Below are positions 18,034-26,087 of a stretch of 64,000 bases of DNA, piece after piece; the stretch's first letter is position 1; the number at the start of each line of letters is the position of its first letter. Source of the stretch: Chryseobacterium gotjawalense (GTDB taxonomy: Bacteria > Bacteroidota > Bacteroidia > Flavobacteriales > Weeksellaceae). Location of the stretch: assembly GCF_030012525.1 (NCBI RefSeq), contig NZ_CP124855.1, positions 2,480,001 to 2,544,000 on the forward strand. Direction: 5' to 3'. Below the pieces are notes generated by a model. The model did not search any database and had not been told where the DNA came from. It was given only the letters and a program-made list of their open reading frames with translations. A program made the position numbers and the translations under genes.

Positions 18034-19272
18034 TTAATATTCTCGTAACAAATTTGAATGTGAAGATTTATTTATAAAAATCAAATAGTCAAAAGAATCT
18101 GCAATGTTTGTTTTTCTAAACTCATCATTTTTAGTTCCTGAACCGGTTTTCCGAAATGGAATTTTTTTCAATACCCAATTTCCCAATTCATTATTATCTT
18201 TTTTAATTGCTTTTAGATCTAAAATGAAATAGGGTAGATTTAAGGAGTTTAAATTATATTCCACACTTCCTATTGGTGCTGTTTGTGAAGTGAATGTTCC
18301 TATTTTTCTATCTATACTCGCGGTATAATTACCTTCAAAAAACGCAAATCCAAAATTCACGTAATTATTTTGGTATTTTTGATTTATATGGTAACCCATT
18401 GACAGAGAATTTTCTTTAGACACGTGAAAATTATGAGCAGATACAATTACCTTGCTTGGATTATAGTTTTGTTTTATCCAATCAACATTTTCGGCCATAA
18501 ATTTATCTCTCGTTACTGAACTGCCAACTTTTATATGTTGTCTGATGATTGTAATATTTTGTAAAAATCTTTTTTTACTTTCTTCATCTTTTATTTGTGA
18601 TGCTTTTTGCGAAACTTTATCTAACAAAAGGTTTACGGTTTTCTGAATTTTGTTTTTATACTTTTTTTGACCTCTTTTATTATCCTTTAAAATTTTAATC
18701 AAACTGTTAATATCATCTAAAGGATAATTATTAGCATTATATACATCTCTAACTTGCTTTAATGCTCCGAAATAATATTGCATATCGAATCCATCAAATA
18801 ATATTTTATTATTTGTATTTTCATTGTGAATTTTTAACCATTTAACAAAATTTAAAGTTTCTTGTGTCTGCCAAAGCCAAAAATACATTCCGCGTAAAAT
18901 ATCTTTTGGAGAATCAATATTTTTGCTAATGTAATTATTCATCAAATAACTTTCTGGCATATTTGCTTCTAATGAGAAAATATTAAAATCTAAATCTTTA
19001 ATTAAATATTGACTAATTCGATATTTCATTTTGTAAACTTCACTCGAACCGTGGGTTGATTCACCCAATCCAACAATATCAGAATTACCAATAAATTTAC
19101 TTAATACTTCCAAATCATCATTATTGGAAGTAGAGGGTTCATAAGTCGAAATTGGATATATAAATTTGGTAATGTATTGTTTTTGCTCATTAGTTAATTC
19201 ATTTCCATTCTGTGCTCTAATTGAATAAAAAGAAAACATAAAAAGAATTATTAAAAAGAATCTTATTTTCAT
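18034..19272 (-). CDS. Erythromycin esterase-like protein (cassette gene)
   Basis: 412 residues. A signal peptide (to about ...SIRAQ, residue 21) precedes an erythromycin-esterase domain. GLGESTHGSSEVYKMK near residue 68 and SLEANMPES hold the conserved Glu/His residues, FDGFDMQYY follows near 160, and VSAHNFHVSKE near 280 holds two further histidines. Family members hydrolyse the macrolactone ring of macrolides, but many homologues, especially exported ones in Bacteroidota, have unknown substrates. The predicted export differs from the cytoplasmic EreA/EreB enzymes. Resistance is possible, not shown. Confidence 0.82.
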   Translation of the reverse strand: MKIRFFLIILFMFSFYSIRAQNGNELTNEQKQYITKFIYPISTYEPSTSNNDDLEVLSKFIGNSDIVGLGESTHGSSEVYKMKYRISQYLIKDLDFNIFSLEANMPESYLMNNYISKNIDSPKDILRGMYFWLWQTQETLNFVKWLKIHNENTNNKILFDGFDMQYYFGALKQVRDVYNANNYPLDDINSLIKILKDNKRGQKKYKNKIQKTVNLLLDKVSQKASQIKDEESKKRFLQNITIIRQHIKVGSSVTRDKFMAENVDWIKQNYNPSKVIVSAHNFHVSKENSLSMGYHINQKYQNNYVNFGFAFFEGNYTASIDRKIGTFTSQTAPIGSVEYNLNSLNLPYFILDLKAIKKDNNELGNWVLKKIPFRKTGSGTKNDEFRKTNIADSFDYLIFINKSSHSNLLREY

Positions 19273-19301
19273 TTATTTAGACAGTTTTTTGGTGACATAG
19301 C

Positions 19302-19433
19302 AGATAATGGTTGGGTATTTCTGTTGGCGGGGACTTTTTATAACAAGTCTTTGTAAATATAACGAATTGAACAATTAGCGAAAATCTTGTTGAAAGAAAC
19401 TTCCGACCCGCTAATAGAAATAACTTGTTGTGC
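19302..19433 (-). other. attC-3 (type A) with an altered core
   Basis: Arms GTATTTCTGTTGGCGGGG and CCCGCTAATAGAAATA pair as in sister sites. The left core is AGATAAT instead of AGATAAC, so one core has lost the AAC trinucleotide. It belongs to the thioredoxin-like lipoprotein cassette. Confidence 0.8.
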
Positions 19434-19573
19434 ATTCGTTTTTCACCGTAATATTTTTCGAACTCGGATTTTACTGGAAGACTGTATTTTCCGATAGTCA
19501 TCAAACTAGATGTTATTTAAAAACCTCGATTTTATTAATATTTTGCATATTTTCATATCTTTTTGTAGCGTTT

Positions 19574-20722
19574 TTATCGATTAGGAGATTGTAGATGTTC
19601 TTCTAAACCTTTTTTAAGATCTCCTTTTTTATAACCAACCCAGCGATCCACTATATTACCATCAGGACTAATGAGCAAGAAAGTAGGGGTAACTGAAAAA
19701 TTATAGCGGATAGCACTTTCACTATATCTCCCCTGACCATCCCACAAGCTTGGCCATCCATTTTCATCACGCTCAATCGAATACAGCCAATCCTTCTTCT
19801 GCGTGTCAGCAGAGAAGTTAACAATTTTCATAAATTTCTGGTATTGGTTGTGAATCTCTTTTAGTTCGTCCGTAGCTCTAATAGAATATCCACAATATGC
19901 TGAAGTGTAATTGATTAGAAGAAATTTGTTCTCTTCTCTGAGGTCAGCTAAATTGGTCTCTTCACCGAATTGATTTATTCCTTCAAAATTGAGAAATGGA
20001 TCTCCTTTTTCGATATGATTACTCTCAAGATATAATTTTACAACTCTGCCATATTTGCTTTGCTTGAGCTCATCATTATACTGGTCATAAATTAGTTGCA
20101 CCGAATCCTTGGGAATATCATCTTTGTGAAAACTTAGGCTGAGCATACCTGCATAAGTATCCTTAGTTTCTTTTATATACTTAATTGTCGTTCGCTTAAT
20201 AAGACTATCAATTTCACCAACGGTTTGCATAAACTCCTCGAATGTTTTCTCTTTTACTGTATCTGCTTTGGCGTGGTAGCCAAATATCAACGAGTCTCTT
20301 TTAATGTCTAAGTCTTTGGTTAAATTCATTAATTTACGGTAATTAGTATCTATAGTAGATCCAGATGTATTTACATTCCACGCAAAATCCTGTTTGGCAG
20401 CGCTTACTGTAAGACTGTCATTTCCTATGAGTAAAGGTGTATAGACATAATCTTCACCGTCAGTGGCTTTTAACCAAAAGGATACAGGGGGATTAGCAAT
20501 ATGTCCCTTCATCTGAAACTTGTTATCTTCAACAAGAGCACTATCAACATTCGCATTAGTTTCCAAACTATATAGGTAGAATTTAGTTCCTTCCGAGAAA
20601 CCTGTTACATTTCCCTGTATAGTATAGGATGGAACGAAATCTCTTTCTTTTTTTTCTCGGTTCATACAGCCTGTTAGCACCAAATAAATGCCAAGAAAAA
20701 AAAGGAGATTGTAACGTGTCAT
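19574..20722 (-). CDS. Thioredoxin-like (TlpA-type) lipoprotein (cassette gene)
   Basis: 382 residues. The signal sequence ends at a lipobox (LVLTGC, Cys at about residue 19). The first half resembles the DUF4369 beta domain seen before Bacteroidota TlpA proteins (YTIQGNVTGFSEGTKFYLY). The second half is a thioredoxin fold: LINYTSAYCGYSIRATDEL near 270 and FSVTPTFLLISPDG near 350, including the cis-proline. The active site reads CGYS, so the second redox cysteine is missing and classical dithiol oxidoreduction is unlikely. It lies in its own cassette between attC-3 and attC-4. Between its stop and attC-3 there is a short reading frame I do not accept as a gene. Confidence 0.82.
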   Translation of the reverse strand: MTRYNLLFFLGIYLVLTGCMNREKKERDFVPSYTIQGNVTGFSEGTKFYLYSLETNANVDSALVEDNKFQMKGHIANPPVSFWLKATDGEDYVYTPLLIGNDSLTVSAAKQDFAWNVNTSGSTIDTNYRKLMNLTKDLDIKRDSLIFGYHAKADTVKEKTFEEFMQTVGEIDSLIKRTTIKYIKETKDTYAGMLSLSFHKDDIPKDSVQLIYDQYNDELKQSKYGRVVKLYLESNHIEKGDPFLNFEGINQFGEETNLADLREENKFLLINYTSAYCGYSIRATDELKEIHNQYQKFMKIVNFSADTQKKDWLYSIERDENGWPSLWDGQGRYSESAIRYNFSVTPTFLLISPDGNIVDRWVGYKKGDLKKGLEEHLQSPNR

Positions 20723-20808
20723 AATTTGTGTTAAATGTTAATCTATAAGGATTGTCGTAAAGAAATGTGACGTTTTAATAACCGAACTTTGTCATTTTAA
20801 AATGCTGC

Positions 20809-20938
20809 ACAACGGGCCGTGTATTGGCGATGGGCGGGATTATTAGTACTGAACTTGATACGAAAAGCAGACGTTGAATTTTTTACTTCCGTTGCTACGA
20901 ATCGCTTCAGCCCGCCTATTGCCAATACGCTGTTGTGT
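20809..20938 (-). other. attC-4 (type B)
   Basis: Cores GCACAAC and GTTGTGT bound arms GTATTGGCGATGGGCGGG and CCCGCCTATTGCCAATAC, nearly complementary over 18 bases. It belongs to the membrane-protein cassette that follows. Confidence 0.85.
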
Positions 20939-20950
20939 GTTCGTGCTTTT

Positions 20951-21826
20951 TTACTTTTGATTTATATCGTATTCCTGTTCCAATAGCTTTACTAGTTCTT
21001 CGGCATTTTTCTGCTGCTTACGCATTTGTGGAAGCCAAATGATTTCCAAAATGCTTTTGCGCATTATAGCTTGATTAAAAAATTTAAAAATATTCTGTTG
21101 GTTATTTAGCAGTTGTTTATTGGAGATTATCTGATTAGTTTCAAGAAAATGTATGCCCCGGCTTTTTGCGAGATTTTGCATATCCAAGAACGTTGATGCG
21201 TTTTCTACCAATCTGTCATCATCATCATTTATGCCTTCTCTGATCGTAGCAATATGTTCATTCATGCCCTCGTACTTATAAATGCCACTTAGGATCTCTT
21301 TGTTTTTGACAAGTCTCAGACTTCCTGAAAACTTCATTTGGTCAATGGCGGCCGTATTAGAAAAAAATGTAGGGTTGTAAATGCTTTTGGTAACTAAATA
21401 GCTAAACCTCTGTGAATATAAACTATCAACATTTTTTATGCCCTTATAGGAAATAAGGGTGTCTAATATTTTTACTTTCTCTTCATTGTAACGTATGTTT
21501 TTTTTAATATTTTCAATATCCCCTCTCAAATTATCTGCAATAAGTTCCATGTTACGTTTTTCAATTTCTTTATTAGAAAAATGTTCACGAATGTTATCGG
21601 CAATAAAACCCAAGCTAACTGCAATAAAAATAAACAACCCTTCCATTAAATATTCCTTTACTTTTTTCTTTTCAACTTTGGGATGGTGATGTACTTCTAT
21701 AGTTTCTTTCGGATGAGTAGATTCACTCTTTTCAGTGTTGTTAGGCAGGGTTTTTTCTTCTGGAACATTTTCCGGTGGATGGATTGTAGAATAATCTACA
21801 TTTTTATCCTCTAAATTATCAGTCAT
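20951..21826 (-). CDS. Membrane protein with cytoplasmic N-terminus, DUF6090-like (cassette gene)
   Basis: 291 residues. A hydrophilic, proline- and glutamate-rich head with HHHPKVEKKKVKEY leads into one membrane segment (MEGLFIFIAVSLGFIADNIREHF, about residues 63-85). An alpha-helical domain follows (IEKRNMELIADNLRGDIENI). The pattern of a single helix followed by NIRE resembles the DUF6090 group of Bacteroidota proteins, whose function is unknown. Its cassette ends (GTTGTGTGT and ACACACAAC) are complementary. Confidence 0.7.
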   Translation of the reverse strand: MTDNLEDKNVDYSTIHPPENVPEEKTLPNNTEKSESTHPKETIEVHHHPKVEKKKVKEYLMEGLFIFIAVSLGFIADNIREHFSNKEIEKRNMELIADNLRGDIENIKKNIRYNEEKVKILDTLISYKGIKNVDSLYSQRFSYLVTKSIYNPTFFSNTAAIDQMKFSGSLRLVKNKEILSGIYKYEGMNEHIATIREGINDDDDRLVENASTFLDMQNLAKSRGIHFLETNQIISNKQLLNNQQNIFKFFNQAIMRKSILEIIWLPQMRKQQKNAEELVKLLEQEYDINQK

Positions 21827-21877
21827 TTGTACTTTTTGTCAGTTGGTCAAATTATTAGAGTGTCGCTGTCGCATAAC

Positions 21878-21934
21878 ACACAACGGTTGGTGATAGGCGC
21901 CGTTGCTTGCAATGGCGCCTATCACTTGTTGTGC
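21878..21934 (-). other. attC-5 (type D, short), of ORF-less cassette copy 1
   Basis: Only 57 bases. Cores ACACAAC and GTTGTGC enclose GTGATAGGCGCC and GGCGCCTATCAC, a perfect 12-bp inverted repeat with a 12-base loop that pairs partly. Confidence 0.85.
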
Positions 21935-22116
21935 GCTGTTGCTTGTTCTCTGCTAAGATAACAAAAACAGTTTACAGTTGCCGACTTCGGAATCCGGATA
22001 AATGATTTTAGAAAATTGTCTCCTATCAGACCGTAATGATAGGCGCAGCTTTATAAAATCTCAGCGTTAAAATTCCTGCAACACTTTAGAGTTAAGTCAG
22101 TTACATAATAAAAAAC

Positions 22117-22147
22117 TTGACTTTATCAATTTTTTCTTATAACTTTG
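22117..22147 (+). promoter_or_regulatory. Bacteroidota-type promoter in cassette copy 1
   Basis: TTG at 22117-22119 and TAACTTTG at 22140-22147 are separated by 20 bases. This fits the TTG-N17-23-TAnnTTTG consensus of Flavobacteriia. It points to the plus strand, directly into the cloverleaf. The same pair occurs at 24423-24453 and 24850-24880 in the other two copies. Confidence 0.65.
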
Positions 22148-22148
22148 G

Positions 22149-22212
22149 CAAGCCTTTTAAGCGGCTCCGCTTTGAAAGTAAACTTTCAGCAAATCCAACT
22201 TTGCAAGGCTTG
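22149..22212 (+). ncRNA. Predicted cloverleaf RNA, copy 1
   Basis: A closing stem CAAGCCTT/AAGGCTTG (22149-22156 with 22205-22212) encloses three adjoining hairpins: AAGCGG/CCGCTT (22159-22172), TGAAAGT/ACTTTCA (22173-22188) and GCAAA/TTTGC (22189-22204). Only two bases of the junction are unpaired. It starts two bases after the promoter box, so the true RNA may begin a few bases inside the stem. It is not a tRNA: there is no T-loop or anticodon arm pattern. The function is unknown. Confidence 0.5.
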
Positions 22213-22304
22213 ACGAAAAAGATTCTCTTTTACATCCCTTAACTCTTTCCGCTTCCATTTTGAATTTTAATCCTATTTATCAGATAACGGGGGCGAGCAA
22301 TTGC

Positions 22305-22432
22305 GTACAACGGTTGGGTATTTCTGCAGGCGGGATAAAAATACGAAAACTTTCTACTTGCTAAAATATTAATTAATCGCTAAATTCTTCGGTTAAAACT
22401 TCATACCCGCTTGTAGAAATACTTTGTTATCT
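22305..22432 (-). other. attC-6 (type A variant)
   Basis: Cores GTACAAC and GTTATCT bound arms GTATTTCTGCAGGCGGG and CCCGCTTGTAGAAATAC, complementary at most positions. It belongs to the GLPGLI cassette. Confidence 0.83.
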
Positions 22433-22448
22433 AGTGTGTTTCTTCTAT

Positions 22449-23276
22449 TTATTTGTTTTCAAAATTCGGCTTTGAATCTTTTTCAACGTAAATGTAGCGT
22501 CCCTTAATTCCATTTTGTAACATCGATTTTTTTCGATTGAGTTCGTCAATTGATTCAACAGTTTCATTTTTAAAAGTTGCTTTTTCTCCACTTTTTATTC
22601 TGTCAGAAAACATTCTTTGTGGATTTTGATAAATTTCCTCTATATATTTGTTAAACTTTTTACTACTTATTGGAAGCGCTGTTTTACCATAATGAGTTTC
22701 TAAAAATTCATTTGTATTGTATGTCTGCTTTAATTTGTTGTTTTTTACAAGTTTATAGACAAAGGTATTTTCAGAATCTTGCAGTAAAAAAATCATTCCA
22801 GGCAAACCTCGAAATTTATACGGTCCTTCAGAAATGTTTACGTCATTTGAGAACCATGCTATCCATTTTCTTCCTCCAAATTCTGTTGTAGCCTTTTGAA
22901 GTTTGTACTCGTTGTACATTTGAGTATCAGGAAATAATTCCCATTTCAGTTCGTCATTTGTTTCTTCAACAAAATAATCGAAGAAATCACGATATCGCTT
23001 GTTTATAAAAGAGTTTGGTTGTCGAACAATTATTTGGTCAGTTTTCGTACTGTAACGAGAACGTGATTCTCCTGAATTTTTATTTATTGAATCATACTCA
23101 ATAAAATCGTAGTCATAAAATTTTGTAGAAGTCGGATTTATGTCCAGTGTCATTAAATTTTTGCGATAATCTTCACTTGAATTATTTCTATATTCTAGTT
23201 CGTAAATAAATCTGTTAGTTTGAGATTTGCAAAAAATACTTGAAATCACAATAAATAGTAAAAAGGTTTTATTCAT
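22449..23276 (-). CDS. GLPGLI-family protein (cassette gene)
   Basis: 275 residues with an N-terminal signal peptide (MNKTFLLFIVISSIFCKSQ). The family signature FRGLPGMIFLLQDSENTF lies near residue 155, where GLPGLI proteins of Bacteroidota have their namesake motif. The family is exported and its role is unknown. It sits in its own cassette with cores GTTATCT and AGATAAC. Confidence 0.82.
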   Translation of the reverse strand: MNKTFLLFIVISSIFCKSQTNRFIYELEYRNNSSEDYRKNLMTLDINPTSTKFYDYDFIEYDSINKNSGESRSRYSTKTDQIIVRQPNSFINKRYRDFFDYFVEETNDELKWELFPDTQMYNEYKLQKATTEFGGRKWIAWFSNDVNISEGPYKFRGLPGMIFLLQDSENTFVYKLVKNNKLKQTYNTNEFLETHYGKTALPISSKKFNKYIEEIYQNPQRMFSDRIKSGEKATFKNETVESIDELNRKKSMLQNGIKGRYIYVEKDSKPNFENK

Positions 23277-23314
23277 TAATTTTATTTTTAAAACGTAATC
23301 TTGTTTAACATAGC

Positions 23315-23445
23315 AGATAACGGTTGGGTATTTCTGTTGGCGGGGATTATTATAACTGCTTTTTGTAAATATAACAAAAAGAACAACAAACGAAAATCTT
23401 CATGATGTAAACTTCAACCCCGCTAATAGAAATACTTTGTTATGC
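23315..23445 (-). other. attC-7 (type A)
   Basis: Cores AGATAAC and GTTATGC bound GTATTTCTGTTGGCGGGG and CCCCGCTAATAGAAATAC, complementary at 16 of 18 positions. The middle contains TTTTTGTAAATATAACAAAAA, itself close to a palindrome. Confidence 0.87.
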
Positions 23446-23452
23446 GACGTAA

Positions 23453-24157
23453 TTATTTAAAGTCTTTCTCTGAAATCTTTTTATTATAGTATAAATCAAC
23501 AATTTTTGCGACTTGGTTACCATCTTCAGAAACAAAAGTTTGCTTAGTTTCATATGTCAAATCACCAAACTTTTTGTAGTCGTCATAAAGCACAGTTGAG
23601 AATGAATTTTTTTCAGGATTTTTTACAACTTCCGATTTTGCTAATAAATTTGAGGTTTTGTCATAGTACAAATAAGTCACTTTTCCATTACTTAAAGTTG
23701 CTTTGATTTTGTAGCAATCTTTATTGTTCGCTTTTTCTTCCCCAATAAATTCCAAAGTATAAAGAGATGTATCAATATAGTCCAAAGAATTTATAATTTG
23801 GTTTCGATAATTTTTGTCCTTAAATTGTTCTTGGTCAGCAACAGTTTTCTGACCATTTACAACATCATAACCGATTTTTCCATCATAAAAAGATTTATAA
23901 ACAATTCTTCCTTGATATTCAATTTCGAAACTGCCTTTGTTTGGTTCCATTTCTTTTGTAATCCAAAAAACATTTCTACCATCCATCACCGTTTCAGATT
24001 TAGTATATAAAGTTTTTATATTTTCAAGTAATTTTTTTCCGCCTTGTGCTTGGATTGACTTTTCAACAATTTCATTTGATTTATTGATTTGAGAATTTTG
24101 TGCAAGTAGAGTGGTTGTGGAAAGTACAAATGTGCAAATAGTTGTAGTAAATTTCAT
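23453..24157 (-). CDS. Exported LolA-like/outer-membrane lipoprotein-sorting-like protein (cassette gene)
   Basis: About 234 residues. I place the start at the ATG at 24157 (MKFTTTICTFVLSTTTLLAQ), because it begins a signal peptide; the frame extends ten codons further up. The mature part, with IVEKSIQAQGGKKLLENIKTLYTKSE and repeated short beta strands such as KIKATLSNGKVTYLYYDKTSNLLAKSE, resembles the LolA/LppX-like beta-sheet fold. The function is unknown; lipid or lipoprotein binding is only suggested by the fold. Cassette ends GTTATGCGAC and GTCGCATAAC are perfectly complementary. Confidence 0.72.
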   Translation of the reverse strand: MKFTTTICTFVLSTTTLLAQNSQINKSNEIVEKSIQAQGGKKLLENIKTLYTKSETVMDGRNVFWITKEMEPNKGSFEIEYQGRIVYKSFYDGKIGYDVVNGQKTVADQEQFKDKNYRNQIINSLDYIDTSLYTLEFIGEEKANNKDCYKIKATLSNGKVTYLYYDKTSNLLAKSEVVKNPEKNSFSTVLYDDYKKFGDLTYETKQTFVSEDGNQVAKIVDLYYNKKISEKDFK

Positions 24158-24183
24158 TTTCTGATCTGTTTTTATATTATGTC

Positions 24184-24240
24184 GCATAACGGTTGGTGAT
24201 AGGCGCCGTTGCTTGCAATGGCGCCTATCACTTGTTGTGC
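24184..24240 (-). other. attC-8 (type D), of ORF-less cassette copy 2
   Basis: The inner palindrome is the same as in attC-5. The outer left core is GCATAAC because the neighbouring cassette differs, exactly as expected when only the part inside the cut belongs to the cassette. Confidence 0.85.
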
Positions 24241-24616
24241 GCTGTTGCTTGTTCTCTGCTAAGATAACAAAAACAGTTTACAGTTGCCGACTTCGGAATC
24301 CGGATAAATGATTTTAGAAAATTGTCTCCTATCAGACCGTAATGATAGGCGCAGCTTTATAAAATCTCAGCGTTAAAATTCCTGCAACACTTTAGAGTTA
24401 AGTCAGTTACATAATAAAAAACTTGACTTTATCAATTTTTTCTTATAACTTTGGCAAGCCTTTTAAGCGGCTCCGCTTTGAAAGTAAACTTTCAGCAAAT
24501 CCAACTTTGCAAGGCTTGACGAAAAAGATTCTCTTTTACATCCCTTAACTCTTTCCGCTTCCATTTTGAATTTTAATCCTATTTATCAGATAACGGGGGC
24601 GAGCAATTGCGTACAA
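24190..24616 (-). repeat. ORF-less 427-bp cassette, copy 2 of 3
   Basis: Appears identical to copy 1 and directly followed by copy 3 without spacer. The junction falls in the AA/C core. Confidence 0.9.
24455..24518 (+). ncRNA. Predicted cloverleaf RNA, copy 2
   Basis: Same 64-base cloverleaf and same preceding promoter boxes (TTG 24423-24425, TAACTTTG 24446-24453) as copy 1. Confidence 0.5.
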
Positions 24617-24667
24617 CGGTTGGTGATAGGCGCCGTTGCTTGCAATGGCGCCTATCACTTGTTGTGC
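24611..24667 (-). other. attC-9 (type D), of ORF-less cassette copy 3
   Basis: Cores GTACAAC and GTTGTGC surround the same 12-bp perfect inverted repeat. Here both neighbours are the ORF-less cassette. Confidence 0.85.
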
Positions 24668-25043
24668 GCTGTTGCTTGTTCTCTGCTAAGATAACAAAAA
24701 CAGTTTACAGTTGCCGACTTCGGAATCCGGATAAATGATTTTAGAAAATTGTCTCCTATCAGACCGTAATGATAGGCGCAGCTTTATAAAATCTCAGCGT
24801 TAAAATTCCTGCAACACTTTAGAGTTAAGTCAGTTACATAATAAAAAACTTGACTTTATCAATTTTTTCTTATAACTTTGGCAAGCCTTTTAAGCGGCTC
24901 CGCTTTGAAAGTAAACTTTCAGCAAATCCAACTTTGCAAGGCTTGACGAAAAAGATTCTCTTTTACATCCCTTAACTCTTTCCGCTTCCATTTTGAATTT
25001 TAATCCTATTTATCAGATAACGGGGGCGAGCAATTGCGTACAA
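24617..25043 (-). repeat. ORF-less 427-bp cassette, copy 3 of 3
   Basis: Third apparently identical copy, in tandem with copy 2. Together with attC-10 it accounts for the roughly 1 kb without a gene between 24158 and 25178. Confidence 0.9.
24882..24945 (+). ncRNA. Predicted cloverleaf RNA, copy 3
   Basis: Same cloverleaf as copies 1 and 2, preceded by TTG 24850-24852 and TAACTTTG 24873-24880. Confidence 0.5.
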
Positions 25044-25169
25044 CGGTTCGCAGCTACTCGAAGGTGGCGATTTCGAAGCGATTCACTGTCAACCAAGCAC
25101 AAACTTTGATAGAAGCACAAAGCTTGATTTAACCACTGAACCGCCACTTTTGGGTAGGTGCTGTTGGCG
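25038..25169 (-). other. attC-10 (type C)
   Basis: Cores GTACAAC and GTTGGCG bound GCAGCTACTCGAAGGTGGCG and CGCCACTTTTGGGTAGGTGC, which pair with a few mismatches. The arm sequence is unlike types A and B. It belongs to the nucleotidyltransferase cassette. Confidence 0.78.
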
Positions 25170-25178
25170 GTAGTTTTT

Positions 25179-25949
25179 CTATTCAATCTTCATTAATAAT
25201 TCCTTTAATTTTGTTTCAACTTTCAATTTATCAAACAATTCTCTCGAAAGTTCTAATGACTTTTTAAAAGCTGCTTTTATATCTATTGGCTCTAATTTAG
25301 TTGTAGTCTGCTGAAATAACGAATACCAATCTTGGTCTATGTCTTTCTCCAAACTTTTTGTTGGACTTTCCCAATGTTTGGTTTCAGATGTCTCAATTCT
25401 GATTAGCCAAAGTAAGTATTTCTGAGTGTTTGATAAACTTTGGTAAGCGTGAGCAAATTCTCGTCGTTTAATTAAGTTGCTTGTTGTCAGTAAAACATTC
25501 AACAATGATTGACTCAACCACAAGATATTTTTATTTGTTGTTCGGTCAGGTATTTTAGTTTCTATTTCTTCGAGAGTGTTAGTCAATAAGCCTTCTTTAT
25601 CTACTAAAATCATTTTGTCAAAGTCGCTAAACTCTACCAAACCGTCCCACGATTTGATAACTTCCATTTGGTCGTTTGTCATAAAGTGAAACTCCCCTCT
25701 TACCATATTTTCAAAAATAGCAACGTCACTTCCATACTCGTTGGTAAAATATAATGCCAAAGGATGAATTTGACTTACCCAATTTCCAGCCGAAAAATAT
25801 TCTTTGTCCTTTAAGAAGATGTAGAATTCAATATCTGAATATTTATCTCCTTCATTTTTGGTAAATGACCCGTACATAAATACAGCAGAAATATTTTTAT
25901 CATTTTGAGCTATTGACTTTGTTTTGTCAATCATTTGTAATTGTGTCAT
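25179..25949 (-). CDS. Lincosamide nucleotidyltransferase-like protein (cassette gene)
   Basis: 256 residues. The nucleotidyltransferase motif GSFTKNEGDKYSDIEF (GS...D-x-E metal site) lies near residue 27, followed by WVSQIHPLALYFTNEYG and RGEFHF, then a helical C-terminal half with KYLLWLIRIE. Length and order resemble the Lnu(B)/Lnu(F)-type enzymes, which adenylylate lincomycin and clindamycin. An aminoglycoside or unrelated substrate cannot be excluded. There is no signal peptide, as expected for a cytoplasmic resistance enzyme. Cassette ends GTTGGCGGTA and TACCGCCAAC are perfectly complementary. A leader hairpin lies at 25976-26003. Resistance is inferred. Confidence 0.75.
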   Translation of the reverse strand: MTQLQMIDKTKSIAQNDKNISAVFMYGSFTKNEGDKYSDIEFYIFLKDKEYFSAGNWVSQIHPLALYFTNEYGSDVAIFENMVRGEFHFMTNDQMEVIKSWDGLVEFSDFDKMILVDKEGLLTNTLEEIETKIPDRTTNKNILWLSQSLLNVLLTTSNLIKRREFAHAYQSLSNTQKYLLWLIRIETSETKHWESPTKSLEKDIDQDWYSLFQQTTTKLEPIDIKAAFKKSLELSRELFDKLKVETKLKELLMKIE

Positions 25950-25975
25950 TTTCTAATTTTTTAATATTAAAACTT

Positions 25976-26003
25976 ACCCTTTCTATTTTGCGTTGGAAAG
26001 GGT
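25976..26003 (-). promoter_or_regulatory. Hairpin in the leader of the nucleotidyltransferase gene
   Basis: ACCCTTTC and GAAAGGGT form an 8-bp stem with a 12-base loop, 26 bases upstream of the start codon. On the minus strand it is followed by an AT-rich stretch without a clean T-run, so it may be an attenuator or an mRNA-stabilising element. Confidence 0.4.
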
Positions 26004-26087
26004 ATTTCAATTCTTATTCAACCTTACAGTTACTTATAGCTTCATTTTCTTAAATATTTTTCGTTGTTAATCGTTTCTTCAAATTAC

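Larger units (their letters stand above)
21884..22310 (-). repeat. ORF-less 427-bp cassette, copy 1 of 3
   Basis: The sequence appears identical to 24190-24616 and 24617-25043. It runs from one GTT core to the next and includes its own short attC. No reading frame of useful length is present. It contains a hairpin CCTATCA/TGATAGG (22022-22028 with 22037-22043), a promoter-like pair and a cloverleaf-forming stretch. Confidence 0.9.

Noticed and set aside
19277..19504. 75-codon minus-strand frame beginning MMTIGKYSLPVKSEFEKYYG
   Set aside because: The first 26 codons look protein-like, but the frame then runs through attC-3. It is at best the relic of a gene end in the cassette tail.
22149..22212. 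Cloverleaf as a tRNA gene
   Set aside because: Arm lengths and loops do not fit: no TTCGA loop, no anticodon arm of five pairs with a seven-base loop, no acceptor end.
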